Below are positions 60,723-64,000 of a stretch of DNA of 64,000 nt, piece by piece; position 1 is the stretch's first letter, and each line of letters opens with the position of its first letter. The translations under genes were made by a program, and so were the position numbers. A model generated the notes under the pieces. That model was given only the letters and a program-made list of their open reading frames with translations. It had not been told where the DNA came from and ran no database searches. Source of the stretch: Pedobacter psychrophilus. Lineage in GTDB: Bacteria; Bacteroidota; Bacteroidia; Sphingobacteriales; Sphingobacteriaceae. Where the stretch lies: the NCBI RefSeq assembly GCF_001652725.1, contig NZ_LWHJ01000031.1:245161-309160 (forward strand), read 5' to 3'.

Positions 60723-62039
60723 ATGATATCAAAAAAAGGAAAATTTGTTTTGTGCACTCTGCTATCGGCTTTTTACACATCTATAAGTTTTGGTCAAAGC
60801 CAGAAAAAACCTAATATTATATTAATAATGGCGGATGACTTAGGTTATGAAACCATAGGTTGTAACGGTAACGACGACAAGCTAACACCAAATATTGATG
60901 CACTTGCGAAATCGGGAATGCTGTTTGAAAACTGCCATTCTATGCCATTGTGTACTCCTTCTAGGGTACAGCTTATGACCGGAAAATACAATAGTCGAAA
61001 TTACATTGGCTTTGGCTTACTTGACCCATCACAAACTACTTTTGCTCATGCAATTAAAAAACAAGGTTATAAAACCTGTATAGCAGGCAAATGGCAATTA
61101 TATGGAAATGATAAACAATTTGAATTAGCCGGTGGTCTTAAAGGATCAATGCCTCAAAATTCTGGTTTTGATAATTTCTTGCTTTGGCAAGTTGATGAAC
61201 TAGGATCTCGATACCAAGACCCTACGGTTTATACAGATGAAAAGAAATCTGTGACTTTGAAAGGTAAGTATGGCGATGAAGAATTTACTTCATACATTGA
61301 AAAATTTATCGAAACCAACAAGGATACATCCTTTATGGTTTATTACCCAATGTGTTTAACACATGATCCATTTGTGCCAACACCGTTTTCTAAAGATTAC
61401 AAAGATTTCCCTTCATCTTCTGAAAAAAGTAATCCAAATTATTATAAAGATATGTTAAGCTATCATGACTATTTGGTTGGACGTATAGTGAAGAAAGTTG
61501 ATGAACTTGGTTTACGCGATAATACAATTATTATTTATACAGGAGATAATGGCACTAGCCCTCAAATTATCTCCAATTTTAGAGGTGGAAAAGTACAAGG
61601 AAACAAAGGTCAAACTAACTATAGAGGTACGCATGTTCCATTGGTTGTTAATTGGAAAAACAATATTGAAGCCGGCTCAACCAATAAATCATTAATAGAT
61701 TTTACTGATTTTTTTCCAACTATTTTAAACCTAACCGGCACTGCTAGTAAAGAAGCAGATAAACTAGATGGGAAAAGTTTCTATCCGCAATTGAAGGGAA
61801 ACACAAACTACCAACGCAACTGGATTTATACCTACTATGACCCTAAATGGGGGAAATTCACCAGAAAAGTTTTTGCTCAAACTTTAGATTGGAAACTTTA
61901 CGAAACTGGAGAAATTTTCGATTTAAAAAATGACCGTGAAGAGTTAAAACCACTTGCAAAGAATATAATCAAAGGCAAAGATTTGGTAACAATAAATATG
62001 CTCCAAGAAGCAATTATTGAGAAAACCAGGAAACAATAA
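60723..62039 (+). CDS. sulfatase with C-T-P-S-R formylglycine motif
   Basis: I take the ATG at 60723 (438 residues), which gives a tidy signal peptide; an earlier ATG at 60699 adds eight basic residues (residue numbers here count from 60699). Metal ligands D46-D47 in M-A-D-D-L-G-Y and the activation site C85-T-P-S-R89 are present; then A-G-K-W and G-D-N-G-T. The cysteine must be converted to formylglycine. It should remove sulfate esters from glycosaminoglycan fragments in the periplasm. It is 155 bp after the PL8 gene, behind a terminator, and 45 bp before a second sulfatase. Exact sulfate position unknown. Confidence 0.9.
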   Translation: MISKKGKFVLCTLLSAFYTSISFGQSQKKPNIILIMADDLGYETIGCNGNDDKLTPNIDALAKSGMLFENCHSMPLCTPSRVQLMTGKYNSRNYIGFGLLDPSQTTFAHAIKKQGYKTCIAGKWQLYGNDKQFELAGGLKGSMPQNSGFDNFLLWQVDELGSRYQDPTVYTDEKKSVTLKGKYGDEEFTSYIEKFIETNKDTSFMVYYPMCLTHDPFVPTPFSKDYKDFPSSSEKSNPNYYKDMLSYHDYLVGRIVKKVDELGLRDNTIIIYTGDNGTSPQIISNFRGGKVQGNKGQTNYRGTHVPLVVNWKNNIEAGSTNKSLIDFTDFFPTILNLTGTASKEADKLDGKSFYPQLKGNTNYQRNWIYTYYDPKWGKFTRKVFAQTLDWKLYETGEIFDLKNDREELKPLAKNIIKGKDLVTINMLQEAIIEKTRKQ

Positions 62040-62083
62040 TTGATTGATAATAAAGCTGAACCTGAAATTAACCCCCGTTTAAA

Positions 62084-63556
62084 ATGAAGACAAAATTAAT
62101 AACTGTGGCAGTATTGAGTTTTTACTTTACTGGGTTTGCACAACAGAAATTAGTCCAACAAAAACCAAACGTGGTTATCATTTTTATGGATGATATGGGT
62201 TATGGCGATATTGAAGAAAATGGGGCAATTGGATATAAAACACCAAATATTACCAGACTTGCAAATAACGGACAGCGGTTTACCAACTTTTACACGCCTC
62301 AAGCTACTTGCACAGCTTCAAGGGCGGCTTTATTGACTGGTACTTATCCAAACCGTATGAATGTTTACGGAGCATTTGCTCCTAATGAAGGAATTGGATT
62401 AAATTTAAAAGAAACAACCATAGCAGAAATGTTAAAGTCTAGCGGTTACGCTACAGCAATGGTTGGCAAGTGGCACCTGGGTAATGAACCCGAATTTTTG
62501 CCTACCAAACAAGGTTTTGATGAATATTTAGGCATCCCATATTCTAACGATATGTGGCCAGTTGATTATGATGGTAAGCAACTCCCTCCTACCCATCCTC
62601 GAGCTAAAATTTATCCTACACTCCCTCTTTTGCAAATCAAAGCAGGACAGCAAGTTCCTGACACTTCAATGAAAGTGGTTACGCTAGATGACCAAGCGAA
62701 ACTAACAACCATTTATACTGATAAAGCAGTCAGTTTCATTAAGGAAAATAAACAACATCCATTTTTTCTTTATATGGCTCATAGCATGCCTCACGTCCCT
62801 ATAGCCGCTTCATCTAAGTTTAAAAACAAGAGTGAACAAGGCTTATTTGGAGATGTTATGATGGAAATTGATTGGTCTGTAGAGCAAATTGTAAAGACAC
62901 TCGAACAACAGGGTCTTGCGAAAAACACACTAATTATATTTACATCAGATAACGGCCCTTGGTTAAATTTCGGAAATCATAACGGAAATACCGCAGGACT
63001 TAGAGAAGGAAAAGGAACAAGCTGGGAAGGCGGAACAAAGGTTCCATGTATTATTTCATGGCCAAATATTATCCCGAAAGGAATGGTGGTAAATAAACTG
63101 GCAAGTACCATTGATATTTTCCCAACGCTTGCAGCAATAACTGGATCCATCTTGCCTCAACATAAAATTGACGGTGTAAATATATTGTCTTTATTGCAAG
63201 GTAACGATGTTACTCCTCGAACTAAATTCAATTATTATTACAATAAAAACGATTTAGAAGCAGTAAGAATAGGAGAATGGAAGCTTGTATTTCCGCATGA
63301 TTATCGTTCTTACGAAAATGTGATGCCAGGAAATAACGGTTATCCTGGGCCTTATAGAAAAGGCTCTTTAGATACTCTTGCATTATATGATTTGAGACGC
63401 GACCCAGGCGAACGATATAACGTAATTGAGCTCTATCCGAAAATTGTAGAAGAATTACAGGCTTACGCAAACGAAGTAAAAGAAGATCTTGGAGACGACT
63501 TAACCGGAAAACTAGGTGCTAACAGAAGACCTTTAGGTGAGCTGAAAAATAAATAA
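62084..63556 (+). CDS. arylsulfatase-type sulfatase with C-T-A-S-R motif
   Basis: A 490-residue protein with a signal peptide (1-20, ending F-A-Q). D36-D37 in M-D-D-M-G-Y-G-D, activation site C76-T-A-S-R80 and L-L-T-G-T-Y-P follow; later V-G-K-W-H-L-G, S-D-N-G-P-W and a C-terminal sub-domain. The C-T-A-S-R form differs from C-T-P-S-R in its neighbour; both fit the Cys-x-Pro/Ala-x-Arg rule. Probably a glycosaminoglycan O- or N-sulfatase of different regiospecificity. Same strand and 45 bp after the first sulfatase, so co-transcribed. Ends before a bidirectional hairpin. Confidence 0.9.
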   Translation: MKTKLITVAVLSFYFTGFAQQKLVQQKPNVVIIFMDDMGYGDIEENGAIGYKTPNITRLANNGQRFTNFYTPQATCTASRAALLTGTYPNRMNVYGAFAPNEGIGLNLKETTIAEMLKSSGYATAMVGKWHLGNEPEFLPTKQGFDEYLGIPYSNDMWPVDYDGKQLPPTHPRAKIYPTLPLLQIKAGQQVPDTSMKVVTLDDQAKLTTIYTDKAVSFIKENKQHPFFLYMAHSMPHVPIAASSKFKNKSEQGLFGDVMMEIDWSVEQIVKTLEQQGLAKNTLIIFTSDNGPWLNFGNHNGNTAGLREGKGTSWEGGTKVPCIISWPNIIPKGMVVNKLASTIDIFPTLAAITGSILPQHKIDGVNILSLLQGNDVTPRTKFNYYYNKNDLEAVRIGEWKLVFPHDYRSYENVMPGNNGYPGPYRKGSLDTLALYDLRRDPGERYNVIELYPKIVEELQAYANEVKEDLGDDLTGKLGANRRPLGELKNK

Positions 63557-63581
63557 TCCTTCAATAGCCATATTTAAACAA

Positions 63582-63628
63582 TTTTGTTCGCTAATTTATT
63601 AGCTACGTCTTTTATTTAGCGAACAAAA
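63582..63628. terminator. bidirectional terminator between convergent genes
   Basis: TTTTGTTCGCTAA (63582-63594) and its exact reverse complement TTAGCGAACAAAA (63616-63628) flank a 21-nt loop. A/T runs continue both arms. It separates the second sulfatase from the oxidoreductase gene. Confidence 0.8.
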
Positions 63629-63657
63629 ACTTTTTGAATGTCTGTAATTAAACTCAG

Positions 63658-64000
63658 TTACAACTTCACCTCCATCACTTTACCATTTTTACGACTCTTT
63701 TCTGCCATAAATCCCATAACATGACTTTCAATAGATTCATCAATATTAGAGGTTAGTATCTCTGGTTTTTTTTGTGCAACAGCTTGTACAAAATCTCTTG
63801 TTAATAACCAGTCGCCACCACCATGACCACTATTTTTATATCCTTCAACATCCTCTGCTTTCGGTAAAAACTTTACCTCTTTTCCGGTTCTAAAATCATT
63901 TACAACCAATTCTGTCATATCACCAACCATGTCTCCCATAGCGCCCATTATCCTTGTTCTTCTACCACTGTAAGATGTAAATGCCTCCATAGAAAATGCA
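63658..64000 (-). CDS. C-terminal end of a Gfo/Idh/MocA family oxidoreductase
   Basis: The frame runs from the window edge to a stop at 63658, giving the last 113 residues. The segment A-F-S-M-E-A-F-T-S-Y-S-G-R-R-T-R-I-M-G-A, followed by G-D-M and V-N-D-F-R-T-G, then H-G-G-G-D and F-V-Q-A-V, matches the C-terminal domain of Gfo/Idh/MocA NAD(P)-dependent sugar oxidoreductases. The N-terminal Rossmann fold lies outside. In a glycan locus it likely acts on a uronic or amino sugar derivative. An internal ATG at 63990 is not the start because the frame stays open beyond it. Confidence 0.82.
   Translation of the reverse strand, partial: AFSMEAFTSYSGRRTRIMGAMGDMVGDMTELVVNDFRTGKEVKFLPKAEDVEGYKNSGHGGGDWLLTRDFVQAVAQKKPEILTSNIDESIESHVMGFMAEKSRKNGKVMEVKL

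Overview
The window looks like a chromosome segment from a low-GC member of the Bacteroidota, most likely Sphingobacteriaceae and Pedobacter-like. The evidence is five secreted proteins ending in type IX secretion (T9SS/Por) sorting tails, promoter elements of the Bacteroidota TAnnTTTG type, lipoproteins and TonB-linked uptake, and polysaccharide-degradation clusters for alginate and sulfated glycosaminoglycans. Genus is inference; no rRNA is present.

Layout. (1) 1-11821, all minus strand: an alginate/polyuronate locus with a hexuronate-type MFS carrier (cut by the window edge), a beta-helix protein, a KdgF-like cupin, a PL17 oligoalginate lyase, an acetylesterase-like hydrolase, two T9SS proteins sharing a glycine-rich module, a polysaccharide-deacetylase-fold protein and an unknown secreted protein. 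(2) 12131-24778: housekeeping and general genes: GH13 branching enzyme, TerC, polyprenyl diphosphate synthase, TRIC-type channel, a large membrane protein, fabG, uvrA, a VOC protein and thioredoxin. (3) 24876-26160: three poorly known genes, including an apparently frameshifted HEPN-like gene translationally coupled to a small membrane protein. (4) 26164-30669: a sulfur/persulfide operon (ArsR regulator, TauE exporter, TPMT-like methyltransferase, persulfide dioxygenase-rhodanese, two YeeE/YedE halves) with an operator on its own promoter. (5) 30808-44203: a GT-A-like protein, a TonB receptor, an APH/MTR-kinase-like protein, a divergent nucleoside hydrolase, DUF547, a complete ABC importer, a toxin-antitoxin pair, a radical SAM enzyme and two related GATase-fold proteins. 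I consider this the best candidate for an undescribed uptake and salvage system. (6) 44334-48164: a periplasmic PaoABC-type molybdenum hydroxylase. (7) 48391-50309: a HAD phosphatase with an altered motif and Cfa. (8) tRNA-Ser(GGA) at 50574-50660. (9) 50771-64000: a T9SS phosphodiester glycosidase, a sulfatase relic, a GH43 lipoprotein, a T9SS protein, a chondroitinase ABC-type PL8 lyase interrupted by a frameshift, two sulfatases and the end of a Gfo/Idh/MocA oxidoreductase. This region reads as a chondroitin/dermatan-sulfate-type locus.

How the genes work together. In the left locus PL17 should release unsaturated monouronate, KdgF linearise it and the MFS carrier import it, with the esterase possibly removing acetyl groups. 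In the right locus the PL8 lyase would cleave a uronic-acid glycan and the sulfatases desulfate the products; the frameshift may disable the lyase. Two families of intergenic palindromic repeats (90 bp and about 70-110 bp) are scattered through the middle of the window.
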